Of a stretch of 64,000 nt of DNA, positions 48,801 to 60,866 are shown piece after piece. The stretch covers positions 632,053 through 696,052 of the forward strand of contig NC_034009.1 of the NCBI RefSeq assembly GCF_000346465.2. Reading direction: 5' to 3'. The notes below the pieces were generated by a model. It had not been told where the DNA came from and ran no database searches. It was given only the letters and a program-made list of their open reading frames with translations. The position numbers and the translations under genes were made by a program. Numbering within the stretch: position 1 is the stretch's first letter; each line of letters begins with the position of its first letter. This stretch comes from Prunus persica. Lineage: Eukaryota > Streptophyta > Magnoliopsida > Rosales > Rosaceae.

Positions 48801-50091
48801 AATTGTCAATTTCATGAAAGAGCAGTGAGTAGACTCTGGAATTTAAAGATGCTAAAAAGGCAGCCAACGCTTTTCAATGCTGAAACTGATATGATGGTTG
48901 CCAACAATAAAAAAGCAAATGACTGTTTAACCATTATATCATAAACTTGCCAAAGAGCTTGAAGTGTCTAGTGGGATGGAAATGTATTCTGGACCATATT
49001 CATACAGTCATCCTAACATTGTGCTCATGCACACGATCCATCAACCCTCAACTAACCCAATGGTTTATGAGATATGCACCGGGAACATAAAACATCGTTG
49101 AGAAACCCCAAGCTCTTCAAGAATTTCATATGAAGATTTGGATCTCATCCAATTCAAGTGAAACTCTTGATAATCTACCTTTATAAAGTTCTTGATGATC
49201 TGTAAACCTGCTATGTAAAGTTCACCTTCCTAGAATTTAAACAAATCCTACATAACCAACCCTCAACAAAAAACAAAATTGGTGTAGATGTGTGCCACAT
49301 CGGCATTCCTATACCACATAAGTAGGCATCAAATTGGCAATAACATCAAGGCTGAGTTATTTCAAGGAATCATGAAAAGGAAAATACTGACTTAAATAAT
49401 TGTCACAGAAATATACATAAAGAAAAATCCTCAAAAACAAAAGTACCAGATCTAGGAGTTGGATAAAGTTACTTTTCAGTGAGCAGTTAGGAAAACTTTT
49501 CTTTAACTTTTCAAGTTTGCAAGATGGAAGCATGATCACCTTACCCAAAAAGGGCCATGTACCAATTAAATAAAAGTGCGGTCTTTGTGCTCCGTTCAGC
49601 ACAATTTAACAGAAAATTTTGTTCGACAGAAAAGAAAAATATGTAAAAACCCACCAAAACTAGATATCTCAGAAAAATCCAATTACTTAAAAGAGATTTT
49701 GGGAAAAGGTGAGAACTTGATCGGCATATCATGGAACTGGAAATGATGACTACGCACGAGTAACACACCATAAATCAAACATGCAGACCCAAAACAATGG
49801 ATGCAAAATCCTTAGTTCATGATTCTTGCCTTCAATAGCAAATTTTTTTAACGTTAAAGGTTAATTGGTACTAGCAAAAAGATGAGAAGTTGAAGGTAGA
49901 GGATGAAAAGATAAAGCTTACATGAACTTGGTTCCCATTGAAGCATGGAGCTTTTCCAAAGTAGCCATGAACAGCTTAGGATTGGCTACAACTTCCTCGT
50001 GTTTAGCAAGAGGTGCTGGGTATGGAAGATAGAGAGAGGATGTGTCTTTCATGAGCAGTGGGCTCTTGCTGGCATAAGATGTGGATGCCAT
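45885..50091 (-). CDS. HMGB15: ARID-HMG box DNA-binding protein, HMGB15 type
   Basis: Six coding exons on the minus strand: 50091-49922, 48386-48308, 47708-47546, 47462-47340, 46628-46216 and 46124-45885. Phases match, giving 395 aa. Residues about 35-135 form an ARID/BRIGHT domain (VVANPKLFMATLEKLHASMG, LDLHRLFVEVTSRGGIEK, RRWKEVTAVFNFPSTATNAS). An AT-hook-like basic stretch RRRRRKKSEIKRRDP precedes a single HMG box at about 269-340 (HPKPNRSGYNFFFAEQHARL to YRIEMEDYRERL). This domain pair is specific to a plant family that binds AT-rich DNA in the nucleus; Arabidopsis HMGB15 acts in pollen. The ATG at 50091 was chosen because the frame upstream has no ATG. The 4.2-kb span is mostly the 1.5-kb first coding intron. 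The acidic tail ends earlier than in the about 450-aa Arabidopsis protein. Confidence 0.88.
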
Positions 50092-50770
50092 TGCCAAAAC
50101 CGTCACACCACATCCAAGTCTCCCCTGCCCTTTCCTGTTCAAACATTAACCAGACCACTCCCTACTTGTTCTTCACTGCATAAAACCATAAATACAAGTG
50201 AATAAAACAAAAAGGTTTTACTTAAAAAATTGAAATGAGAAAAAGAGTTGAAAATCAACAAATGAGCAACAGTTGTAGGTGAAACTAACTGCATGCAAAA
50301 TGCAGGCAGGAACTCATGAAACACATCAAGAATATTGCCAAAGACACAATCCGAACAGATGAGAAAAAAGCCAAAAAAGTGCACAGAGGAAGAAGACAAA
50401 ACTTAAAGGATAAGTGAAACATAAATATTTGTTGAAAAGAAAGAACAAAAAGAGAAACCCCAAAAAGTTTCAAAATTCCCACCATGCAGATTGCAGCAGA
50501 GAGAAACTGAAATAACAATGAAGACCGCCTTGACGATAACTCTGAGCCGATGAAATGACTCCCAGTAACAAGGGAGAGATTCAAAGCCCAAAATAAGCAA
50601 AAGGTGGAGCATAGCTGTCACAGCCATAAATTCCATCAGAGTACCGAGGATGTAACAGCAAGAACCCATTAAAATATCGAGAATAAAAGCTCAGGTCTTT
50701 GAAGCACACAGAGGCTAAAAGCAGAAAACCCTTTTAGGCTATGGCAATAAAGACTCAGATGATACAAAAG

Positions 50771-50803
<33 letters not shown>

Positions 50804-53800
50804 GTGAAACCAGACTGACAAGCCTATTATAAGCCTATATTGCCTTGCCTGACATTCCAAAGATATCACATATCTAATAAGTAGTACAAAATTGCACATC
50901 AAATGGGTATCTGCATTTACAATGCCCAATGCTTTTTCCATCTCCTTTCTGCAAATTTCCGACACTCATCTTAAGAAAAATGAAAGATTTAGAAGATACC
51001 CAATACCAATACCATGTTGGGTTTGGGGCTGAGAGTGCCCAGTGTGCCCGTCAACAAAAATGAGCACTTTTGAAACAAGGACCCAAAACTCCACCTTTGC
51101 CAATGAACACCCCCCTACCCTTTGAAATTTCAAATCAGGAGCTGTGTCCTTCCACTTTCATGGAGGCCTAAGTAAGAAATTGTAACACTAAGAATTACCC
51201 TCAATAGAATACAAAACTATTCATTATTTTATTTGTCCATTGTATTCTATGTGTTTCTATGCTTTATAATCCTTTGGATTAATGAGGAATAGAATAATAT
51301 ATGTTTGAGGAATATACAATGCATATTGCATAAAACCCAGATGAAGAAATGACAGACATAACATAAACCAGTCATTCACATAAATAAGTAAATATATATA
51401 TAATAAAACTTACCAACAGTGTGAGAGAGAGAGAGAGGGAGAATTTGAGCATGCAAAATGAAATGACATTAAGGAAGAAAGCTTATTTGGGTATTATAAC
51501 CAAAGGGAGGATATTATTTTTGTTCTTTTTCAAACTCTTCTCTTCTTTTTCTTTTTCTTTTTTGGTATTTTCTTTTATTTGAGTGGTGACAATTTCAGAA
51601 TGCTCTTCTTTTTTTTGTTGGTAATTTCAGAATGCTCAATAAGAAAAGAAAGAAAACCCTAATAAAACATATAAATTTGTTTCAAGTGACAAATTTATCC
51701 CCTCTCTAGTTGCGATGCATGCCATATGTTTTGAAGGATAGTTTTGGTATTATGCAGCAATTAATTCAATGAACCGTATAAAAAAAGAAAAGGGGAAAAC
51801 AATGGGATGTGATTAATTAAGAAATAAAATATGGAATTAAGGTAAAGAAATAATAATGAAAGTGGGTGAAAGTGAAAGGTGTCGTGAGATTAGCAAAACG
51901 TGCCCTATTGACTTTCCGGTTGAAACGGCACAAACTCTTTTCTTTTTTTATGTATGTAAAAGTAAAACAAAAAATTACAAGGATAAGAAAGAAAGAAAGC
52001 AAAAATAAGGGGTGGGGGTGAGAGACATGGGTGCCGTAACAGCAGCTTCTTTGGTAATTAATATGGCATTTAAATCACCTTAGAATTTTTCCCACCCTCC
52101 CCTTTCTTTTCTTCTTCTCTTTATTATGCACACCTTATTTTAGCATGTTTAATGCCCATTTTAATTACCATCACCAACCAAACCTTCAAGATTTTAAATG
52201 TTGAAGGGGATATTTAAGATTGTGTGTGGTTAATATAAATATAGGATCTGCTTGATTTCTTTAGGGTGGCCAAAAATGGTAGGGCACTTGAATATGCTAC
52301 TATTTCTGGTAATAGGATTCAGACATTTTCAATTTATTTAGAATGGTGAAGATATATGTGGTTATTTTTGGCACTTGGTAGAGTTTGTTATAACTTCTTA
52401 GAAAGTGAATACACAAACAATGCACTCTTACCTTAGCATTACATTGAGGTAGAAAACTATGAACTGCATGTTTACATATCAATAATGGGTATGGGAAAAA
52501 AAAGAATGATTTTCATTTATGATTTTTCCTGCGTTTATTTGTAATTATGAATGAAAAAATACATGATTCTCACCTCAAAATTCGTAATCACATCCGCTCA
52601 AAATCAGGAATCAGATCAACTAGGGAGGGTTAGTTGATCCGATTCTCATTCATTTTTTCTTTCTACCTTTCAAAAATGCCCTTACCATTTTAAGATAATT
52701 ACAAAACACCCTAACTCTAGAAAAATAAAAACTCACGCCACTTTAATATTATCTAATATTATTATTTTATTTCGTTCAAATATTATTTGAAATTGGTTAG
52801 TTTAGCACCATAATCTGGAGGAACATGGGCATAAAACGAAAACTGTTGACACTTGTTATGTTATTCCATCCCATAAAATGAAGAAACCAAACTTTGAAGC
52901 CTTTTTTGTTTTAAACAAACTTAATGGCTGTTTATTAATCACCATTAAAAAGAGCAAAAAAAATTTATTTTCACCTTGGTTGCTAGCCTCTACTTGTCTT
53001 GTTATGCTTCTTATCACTGTGTCATATTTGTTTTTTTTTTTTTCCTATTATATTCCTTATATTATTATATAATAATTTTTTTCATCACTCATTATATAGT
53101 ATCTTATATTATTCAATTTGTTTTTTTACAAGTTATTTAGGTGAAAAATATATATATTTATATGTGTAGGGTATTTTAGTAATCAAATTAATTTAGGTTA
53201 TGATTCATGAGAATTAGTAAACAATAACAATGGGAATCAATTCCATTCCTGTGCTGATTCTATATGATTAGTAAACAACTTAATGGGAATGATTATTCCC
53301 ATACCAATTTATTACTTTCCTGATTCCTTATTTCCTCAATTCCTAATAAGTAAACGGCTCCTAAGGTTGTAATTTGATTATATTCTAGTTTTGTTTTTTT
53401 TGTTTTTTTTTACCTTCTTCTTAGTTAATTTTTCTTTATGAACATTTCGATAAATAAAAAATTTCAAATTTTGACATGATAAGATTTCATCTCATATCAA
53501 CCATTGAACCAAGTAAAGTACATTTAATCTCATCTGTCAAATGTTTATCTTTTATATCACACCAATCATTGGATCAAATTGTCTTATCTCAATCTCATAT
53601 ATTTATTATATCTTTAAATACAAAATTTGAAGAACAACAACAAACTAGAACAATACTTGATTAAACACATACATAAACTGATTACCAAACATGAAAGAAT
53701 GTTATTACATATTATCTATGACGGCTTGGGACGATGGGCACGAACTGGATGCCAGATTTGTCATAATGTCATTTTATGCATCTTTGAACCATGCCTTTAT

Positions 53801-54133
53801 AGCTGAAGTTGCAAATGTGGAAGTGTATACCATTTCACTCACAACCTCACGATCTTTTTTATGCTCAGAACTTTGTATTGTAAGACAACATTGCTTTAGC
53901 AAGAACAAGAGGTAGTGGAACGTCGGAGGCCAGCTTTCAGGCCCATTTCGATATATTAGATTTCATGGTGTAAGAGCCTCTTTTCAGGCCCATTATTTGT
54001 TGATTTGTAAAGCGTATTGGAAAAGCCCAACAACGTCGTCACTCCAAATTTTGGGGCGGAATTTCATCAAAGCATTATTGCCTTTCGAAATTCACCAGTC
54101 TTCTTCTCTTCAACAACAATATTACCTGCCTCT
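50092..54133. other. Intergenic between divergent genes; leader and promoter of the ARID-HMG gene
   Basis: 50100-51000 probably holds the 5' leader of the ARID-HMG gene, including a pyrimidine-rich GTCTCT/CTCTCT run at 50772-50802 and possible non-coding exons. A GA run lies at about 51422-51440. 52500-53360 looks like a decayed DNA element: ends such as TAATAAGTAAACGGCTCC (53344) recur in degenerate form (ATTAGTAAACAAC at 53266, GAGAATTAGTAAAC at 53209). No gene is supported. Confidence 0.45.
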
Positions 54134-55097
54134 ATGTCTCTGCGTTACCTCTTCGGCGGAGTAACCCACACCGCTGTCAACCATACTCACCTCATGCTCA
54201 AGCCCTATATTGGCTTCTGTGCACTATTAAATCACAATGCTTTGATCCCCATTTCTTCTTCTTCTTCTTCTTCAGCGTTTGTATTTCTCCATGGCTCTCC
54301 TTCTTTTTCTTCTGCAAACCCAATTTCAGGTTCACAAAGTTGTACAACATCACCCCCATGTGGTGGCACTTGCATTTACATGGGTGCCCACGAGGATGAT
54401 TGGATCATCAGACTCGCCAAGTTTGCAGTAGAGCAGCACAATTTCAAAGAGGTCTTTTTCCTTTTCCTGTTTTAAATTCTCCATCTTTACGCCAATTTTC
54501 TGTCTTTTGTTCCAAACCCAGTTCATAAAATATCATAAACTCCGGCAAATTAAATTTTATACGAAATCCGTTTTGGTTTCTTTATAGGGTGTGTACCTTT
54601 TGTGGAGAAGATTGTATCCAATGCATCTTTATGGGATGTTGGAAACGTTTCAGTGAAAAGTTACTCTTTGGTACTAAATGTGAATTTTGGTGTATGTTAA
54701 TTTTGTCAATCTCATTTCCTTTATTCTGCTAGCATTCTATGGTTTTAATTTAAGGTAGGTTTAAACATTATGTGTGTTTGGCCCCAAAGATGTAGTTATT
54801 GAGATTCTTATTGGTTTCTCTCTCTTTCTTCTGGCACTTCTACTTAATTTTGTTTATAATGTCAATGTTTCTTTTTTGTGTTTGTGTAGAGTAAGAATCT
54901 TCAATATGTGAGGGTGTTGGGGGCAAGCCACACTATGGTTTCTAGCATATTGTACCATATTACACTGGAGACAGTTGATGCTACTAAGCCTAAGATTTAC
55001 CATGCAGTTGTTTGGTTACAAATATTAAAGAACTTCATGGAGTTGCTTGCATGGAAGCCCGTTAATGACCGCTTGTCGGTTCTTGGTGTTAAGTCCG
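54134..55097 (+). CDS. Phytocystatin-like protein, inhibitory motifs degenerate (3' end unresolved)
   Basis: Two exons are clear: 54134-54451 and 54890-55097 (phase 0 junction). The ATG at 54134 is the first in frame; residues 1-60 are Ser-rich and hydrophobic, like a targeting sequence. IIRLAKFAVEQHN (about residue 95) matches the plant-specific cystatin helix signature LARFAV-EHN. The next exon has the cystatin strand pattern LQYVRVLGASHTMVSSILYH, LETVD and KIYHAVVWLQILKNFMELLAWK. The canonical QxVxG loop is HTMVSS here, and the C-terminal PW is IL, so papain-type protease inhibition is doubtful. Exon 2 seems to end at the donor CCG|GTGAGT. Two possible last exons exist: one from about 55840 (reading GIHGTTNNHD to a stop) and one from 57167 (GDLKLHEAVMFYMNN to a stop). 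Read-through without splicing would add about 85 non-cystatin residues. Confidence 0.65.
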
Positions 55098-57840
55098 GTG
55101 AGTACAGTCCAAAGATTTCTTTCCACATATTTTACCTTATATTTCAAGTTTGGGACTTTTTTTCACTTGATTTAGGATTCTTGTGCTTTGCTCAATTTGC
55201 CAAACACTGCATCTGCATGTTTCCTGAGAAATTGTTTGGAAAGAAACCAATCCAAATTGTTAATTACTGTAAATGTTTTACCTCCAAATCTAAAGTGCAC
55301 AGGACAAATGCAAAGGCCCCCTCGCATCTTTCCCTTCTTCATTTACTTAAGCTGAACTTTTGAAGGCATTCATTTTCAAGATGTTTCTTTGGTATTCTGT
55401 CTGAAGTAAAGAGAGAAGAGATGAAAAGAAATGAACACATGATGTTTTGCTTCATGAGGGCAACCAATTGAACTAGCCATCCAGAGAGGCAAGTATTGCA
55501 TGCCCTAGGAATCTACAGTATCAGCCCAATGGTAGGCATCACACAGGCCTAGTCAACATAGCTAGCATGTAAGATCACCCTAAGCATAAGAGCTGACATG
55601 CTTTTCCGCTAGTCTTTGCTTATTCCGAAGTTGTAGAGGGGAACTTAGATACTGAACATTTATGACACTACTGATTTATAGTTTAACCACCCATAGAGAG
55701 ACTTATGTAATTCTACATCTTGGGTAGGAGAAAAACTTGACATCCTTTAGTTACTACCATGCTGCCCCTTGAAAGTTTATCTGATCTAGGATTTTTACAG
55801 CTTCAATTTTTTAAACTTCTGCTTACTAATGCAATGTAGGGATCCATGGAACAACCAACAACCATGACCCTCTTCTCGTGTCTTCATATAGGTAAACTTG
55901 TTTAAAAGTCGTCACTTGCAAGCCAATTTGTTTTCCTTTATTAAAACTATCCAGTCAGTTTATCAATCATACTACCTGCACAATCACTTTAGCCACTCAA
56001 ACCATATAATACATAGGACTACAACAACCTTAAAGTAAATCCCTGAGTCATGCCAGGTTCTATTTGGAAACTTGATATTCTAAAACAGCTTAATAGTGGT
56101 TGATGTTGCCTCTAGTCTAGAAAATCCTATCCATTGTTTGTTAAGTTTTAAATCGACGTTTATGCTTTTGTCATTCTTGAGCTGTACTTTTCTCTGGCTT
56201 TTGTAGTTCTCAGTGTAGATAGCTTTAGTAGTGTCTTCGTAAAGGAATAGTGTTATTTATCCCGCTTGTATGTATTTTCACAGCATTTCTGTGGATGTGA
56301 AACATAGAACAGTTATTATAGTGGCAGCAATGAATATTTGAATAATTATTCTGTAGGTTATTTTAGTGGCAGCATTAAATGTTACTAGTATCACCCTTGA
56401 GGTATAAACGTATTACATGCATCCATTTGTAAATACTTGTATAAAGGATTTTATAGATGACATGTCTATGAGTAATGCTAGAGGGGTCAGAATTTTTATC
56501 CACATCAATTGATCAAATGCTCGGGCAGTTGATGTGTTAATTAACAATTGGACTTAGTAGCGACGTACTAAGTACATATGAACTGCCACATCACGTGGTT
56601 AGATAATTGGGTCTCTGTAGTATTTTTCTTTGTTTATTGTCTAATTACTTGTTTGAGCCAGTCATTGGAAGTGGCGAACTTCATACTTGAAAGTATCAAC
56701 ACATCTGTTAATGGATATTGGCTGTTCGCGGATGCCTTCTCTGACAGATGTGTGACTGAATAAGAAAAATGGAACAGCTGAAATTTTTTTACATTGTTGT
56801 ATAGTTTGTAGTTAATTACGGTAGTGAAAGAGTTTCATTCTCTGAATGCCTCAAAAGTACATTTGATGAGTAGCATTGTCTATGTACCTCCAGAGGACAG
56901 ATTTTCGTGCATACCCTGAGAAGCAAAGAGACATTAACCTGACAGTACAAGTTGAAAAGCTTAGTGATGCAGAGTAATTGCCGTCTTTGACTTATAATCT
57001 GTATTACAAGTTGAGAGTGTTGGTCATGCAATAGGCAATTGAATTCTTTGGTATTTATGCCCCAATTTCGAAGTTTTTCACTTGCTGGCTTATATATGTT
57101 TTTCTTTATGTAATTTGGTTTCGGTTTCACAGGGACTGTTTTGGATGTCTTATTTGTTTTACACAGGTGATTTGAAATTGCATGAAGCTGTTATGTTTTA
57201 TATGAATAATGTACAGCGAGATCGTTCCCTAAACTGAATGTACAAAGCCTACCTATCTAACTTCCAAATTTGGATACGCCCGGCACATTGCATCAGTCAT
57301 TCACTTACAGTTATGTGAGGCCTACTACTTTGTACGGTGAGCCGCACATGCTTGGATAAGTGTCCAATGCCACAAATAGTACTTGTTTTTGGTCGGAACA
57401 AATATTCCCCCTAACCTTCGACGAAAAAAAATATTCCTTCAAACCTTTGAAATTCACCTTTTCAACCTTGAACAATGTATAGTGAATAGTGAATTTTGGA
57501 TCTGTTAATGATATAATCTCCAGTAATGTTTATTTTCCCTTTTCTATCTATTTATTAAGGGAAGAGAAGATAGAAGATGGACCATATGTTCATCTCACTT
57601 GGTGAATGATCACCAGCTTGTTAATGATTTATTTTGTACATCTATGCAGGGTGATTTTCTGTTGAGTGTGGCCTGGATCTTTGTTTTTGGATTATCTTGC
57701 TGCTTGAAATATCTGAAATCTAAAACGTCAAATGAGAGCTCAACCAGTCAATATAAAGAGCTAAAGTTATAGAAGGAAAGGAACAATGTTTATATGCATG
57801 TCAATAAAGGCAAGGGATGCCATTCAAAATTAATTTGAAG
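55098..57840. other. Downstream of the cystatin-like gene; intron or intergenic
   Basis: Contains the two candidate terminal exons named for the cystatin-like gene and no other recognisable gene. Several short frames lack any domain. Confidence 0.4.
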
Positions 57841-58948
57841 TTAATCTGACATTGCATACTTCCTAGTCCAGTCCCTTGCTATTTCAATGGCTTTCTGTTT
57901 GTCTGTTCGGAAGAGAAGGCAGCATGGATTGAGAGGGTCCATTGGATTTGGATCATCAAGAAGTGAGCATATGGAGAGCAGCAGGCTCTCAATGGTCTGG
58001 ACTGGGTTCCATTCATCTTCTTCCAAAATGTCTATGTAAATTGTCCCATCCTCACCAATGTTTGGATGATATACCTGCATAACACCAACATATGGCACAT
58101 CTGTAAATGAATTGTTGGAAAAAGGACAAAGGCTACAAGAATTTCATTATTGAAGCTTATAACGGCGACATGAAAGTTATGCAAGTGAATTATATGAGCA
58201 GGTATAATATTCCATGCAGAATGACAAGAAAGATTTGGGATGAAAATTTTCAGAACATCTAATGCGAGTTGCAACTAGTTTTAGTTTATAGAACTGGAAT
58301 GGAAATGTTCTATTTCCACACTCTAGCATCATATATAAGATATTAATCTTGTCCTACTTTGAATCTAGACAATTAAACAAGTTGATTCTTACCTAAATTC
58401 GTAATCCAGATTCAAAACCCGACTCGAGAACATGAACATGAACATTTCTCCTCATGTCGTAACGCGTTCTAATCAAGACTATTCATCCAAAGGTATAGAA
58501 ACATAATGATTGCCTAAACCCCTAAAACACCTAGACTTCTGTTGACTTGACTCAGAATGCAGTCTTTGTCATTGATCTTTAGAGTGATGCTTGTCGTTTA
58601 ATCCGCCTTTTCCATTACTCTTAACACATGTTTTCACCTCAATCACATGCATATCGTCATCCGATTGCAAAATTATAATAGACAAGATGTATGTGTATAC
58701 AGTAGATACATTACCTTGGTTAAAAATTTGATGGTGGGAGGTTTGGTAGGATAGTCTTGTGGTAAATCAATGGAGAGAAAAAAGACACCTCCTTCATAAG
58801 GAGAATATGAAGGCCCCATGATCACACCTTGCCATTTGAAGGGCTCATCTTCAATTACTGGTCCATAACTGCAGTGTGTTGGGAAGTCTGCTTTTCTGAA
58901 CCCCTCCCTTTTGTAAATCCAGTGCTCTGCAACTTTTCTGTCCTTCAT
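57841..58948 (-). CDS. E2 ubiquitin-conjugating enzyme-like protein lacking the catalytic cysteine
   Basis: Two exons on the minus strand, 58948-58715 and 58074-57841, phase 0, 155 aa, normal for a UBC4/5-type E2 core. GPVIEDEPFKWQGVIMGP, SPYEGGVFFLSIDLPQDYP and KPPTIKFLTKVYHPNIGEDG match the E2 fold, including the HPN motif (residues 81-83). The active-site position reads GTIYIDIL, where active E2s have GxICLDIL: Cys is Tyr91, which a single TGC to TAC change explains. The C-terminal part (ESLLLSICSLLDDPNPMDPL, WTRKYAM) is intact, but the segment after DPLNP is diverged (CCLLFRTDKQKA). The N-terminal helix is also unusual (a MKDRKVAEHWIYKREGF start). E2 variants without the cysteine (UEV type) can act as partners of active E2s. 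Here the otherwise UBC4/5-like sequence suggests a pseudoenzyme or a young pseudogene without frame damage. Confidence 0.85.
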
Positions 58949-58989
58949 GACAATTTATATTTTTGTTAGTTTGATCAAGCATCATAGCA

Positions 58990-59148
58990 AATAAAATATG
59001 CAAACGCCAATGGTTCCCACCACACTGGCGGTAGCTTCCCCCTTCCCCATGACACCCCGTTCGAACCCCGTTGGACCCCAATGTAACCCAAAAACAAAAA
59101 TGCAAACCATAAGAGGAGAAGTTGAGTTGATCAAAAAAAAAAAAAAAA
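58990..59148 (+). mobile_element. Possible tRNA-derived SINE
   Basis: Near 59061 there is CCGTTCGAACCCC, which fits a tRNA T-arm/box B. It is preceded about 45 nt earlier by CACCACACTGGCGGTAGC, a weak box A candidate. The unit ends in a run of 16 A (about 59130-59146) after TTGATC. This is the order of a plant SINE. It lies just upstream of the E2-like ATG. Flanking duplications were not found, and a folded tRNA gene is not supported. Confidence 0.35.
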
Positions 59149-59833
59149 GGAGAAGAGAAACTACCTATCTGGCATGCTCTCTGTGTGCATGCAGCAGAAG
59201 TTTGATCAACAAAGCAAGATAATGAGAATCTCAACAGTTAATTTATGGCCAGCAAAGCTTCGATGGATAATAAGTTAATTTGTGCTTGGGAACCTCCTAT
59301 ATGTGGCTTTATTTATCTTATGATTTTGATTTTTCCATGTTCCTGGAAAAGAGTTAGTCTTTTCTTGGAGCTTGACTTCAACCGCGTCAAATTCAAGAAA
59401 AATCTTGTCTAAATGGAAAAGTGACTGACAAAAATGGCGTGAGGGAAATTCTTGCGCAGTTTCGCTCTTTGTTTACCAAAGGAAGAACATTGACCCAGTT
59501 TTTTGCCAGTTAATAGAACATGTCAGGTTGAAGGATGGTCACTCTTTTATGAGTTACTAGCTAATATCAACTAACTCTTGATCTAATGGTATTTATCTTA
59601 TCAAGAAAGGAGATTATAAGTAATTCCCAATCGCAACTGGAAAAAAGAAAAAATGAAAATGAAAGACAACTTACAATTTCGCTGAGAGCAAGAGCAATAG
59701 AGGCAATAGTTGGAGTCAATAGTCAAAATCGGCTCCACATTTTAAAAAAGAATACAACCAATGTGGGATGTGGATGAGTGATTGGCGCCATTTTCCCAAA
59801 TGCAGTGAAAATTTCGTCTAGCTTTTGACTTGA

Positions 59834-59880
59834 GAGTGAAAAGCTGTTTCAGACCAAAAAAAAAAAAAAGAGTGAAAAGC
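59834..59880. repeat. 11-bp direct repeats around an A-tailed 25-bp insert
   Basis: GAGTGAAAAGC occurs at 59834-59844 and 59870-59880. Between them is TGTTTCAGACC followed by 14 A. This is the outline of a very short retroposed insert with its target duplication. Confidence 0.45.
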
Positions 59881-59963
59881 CCTAGTTTGGAGAGAGGACT
59901 GGCCCTAGCCCAAGGTGACGTACTTAGGGCCCAAAGTATCGAAGACATAATTTGTTAAAAATG

Positions 59964-60380
59964 GTATAGCCGCGCGGCTATACTATTTTTTGACACGTTG
60001 GCCCCTTTTTAACTAAATAGTATAGCCGCGCGGCTATACTCGGGTATTTTTTATTTTATAAAAATTGTATAGCCGCGCGGCTTTACTACGGTAATCGGCT
60101 ATACCTGTTTCGGCACGTCGGCGCCTAATTGCTAGACGCGCCCCCTTTTTTTCCTCTATAAACGTATAGCCGGGCGGCTGTACTCGAGTAATTTTTAAAA
60201 CTTAGTATGGCGATACTCTTTTTACACATAGGCAGACGGTAGGAGGCTTTTTTAAATAAATAGCATAGCCGCACGGCGATACTCGGGATTTTTAAAATAA
60301 TAATAACAATAATAATTTAAATTTATTAAATTTATTAAATTTATTTTTTTTAAATTAATCGTATAGTCGAGCGTCTATAC
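59964..60380. repeat. Periodic array of 20-bp palindromes (GTATAGCCGCGCGGCTATAC)
   Basis: Perfect palindromes stand at 59964-59983 and 60020-60039. Near-perfect or degenerate versions stand at 60067-60086 (one change), 60164-60183, 60263-60282 and 60361-60380. Half or shortened sites lie near 60094-60104 (CGGCTATACC) and 60205-60216 (GTATGGCGATAC). Start-to-start distances are 56, 47, 97, 99 and 98, i.e. close to multiples of 49. Between sites the DNA is AT-rich or has GACACGTTGGC/GGCACGTCGGC blocks. No frame crosses the array. It may be the subterminal region of an uncharacterised DNA transposon. Confidence 0.85.
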
Positions 60381-60866
60381 CCTTTATATATATATATATA
60401 TGGATCCTTTTTCAAGCCCCATTCAACGTTCCAAATTTGGCAACAGTACTATTCAAAAAGATATTTGCATTAGACATCTTGCCATTTCATAATGCATAGT
60501 TGGAAAATCATGCATCATGCCTGTTTCAAAGTGCAAAACCTTCGTCACAGAACAGAAAAGTTGTAGAAATAAAATCAACAGCCACAGAAACTAAACTTCA
60601 TAAGAAAAAGAACGGAAAATATATCACTGCATAAACAACATCTTCTAATAAAGAAAAAAAACCAAATTGAAGAAAGCACAAATCTGATAATCTAACCATT
60701 CACTGCAAAAATTTTGGAAAAGAAAAAAGATGAGTTACATGCCTATATACTGAATCAAAAAAAAAAAAAAAAAAAAAAACCTCAATACTACATCAATTTA
60801 ATCAGTGAAATCGTGGTTTCAGTATCACATATCATTTTTTGAAATGAAAGAAAAAAACAAGGAAGG

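Noticed and set aside
50092..50142. N-terminal extension of the ARID-HMG protein
   Set aside because: The upstream frame starts with TTG, not ATG; the ATG at 50091 begins with the MAS sequence usual for the family.
59055..59075. tRNA gene, from the GTTCGAACC motif
   Set aside because: Only the T-arm-like box B is convincing; no acceptor stem or anticodon arm could be drawn. A SINE is more likely.
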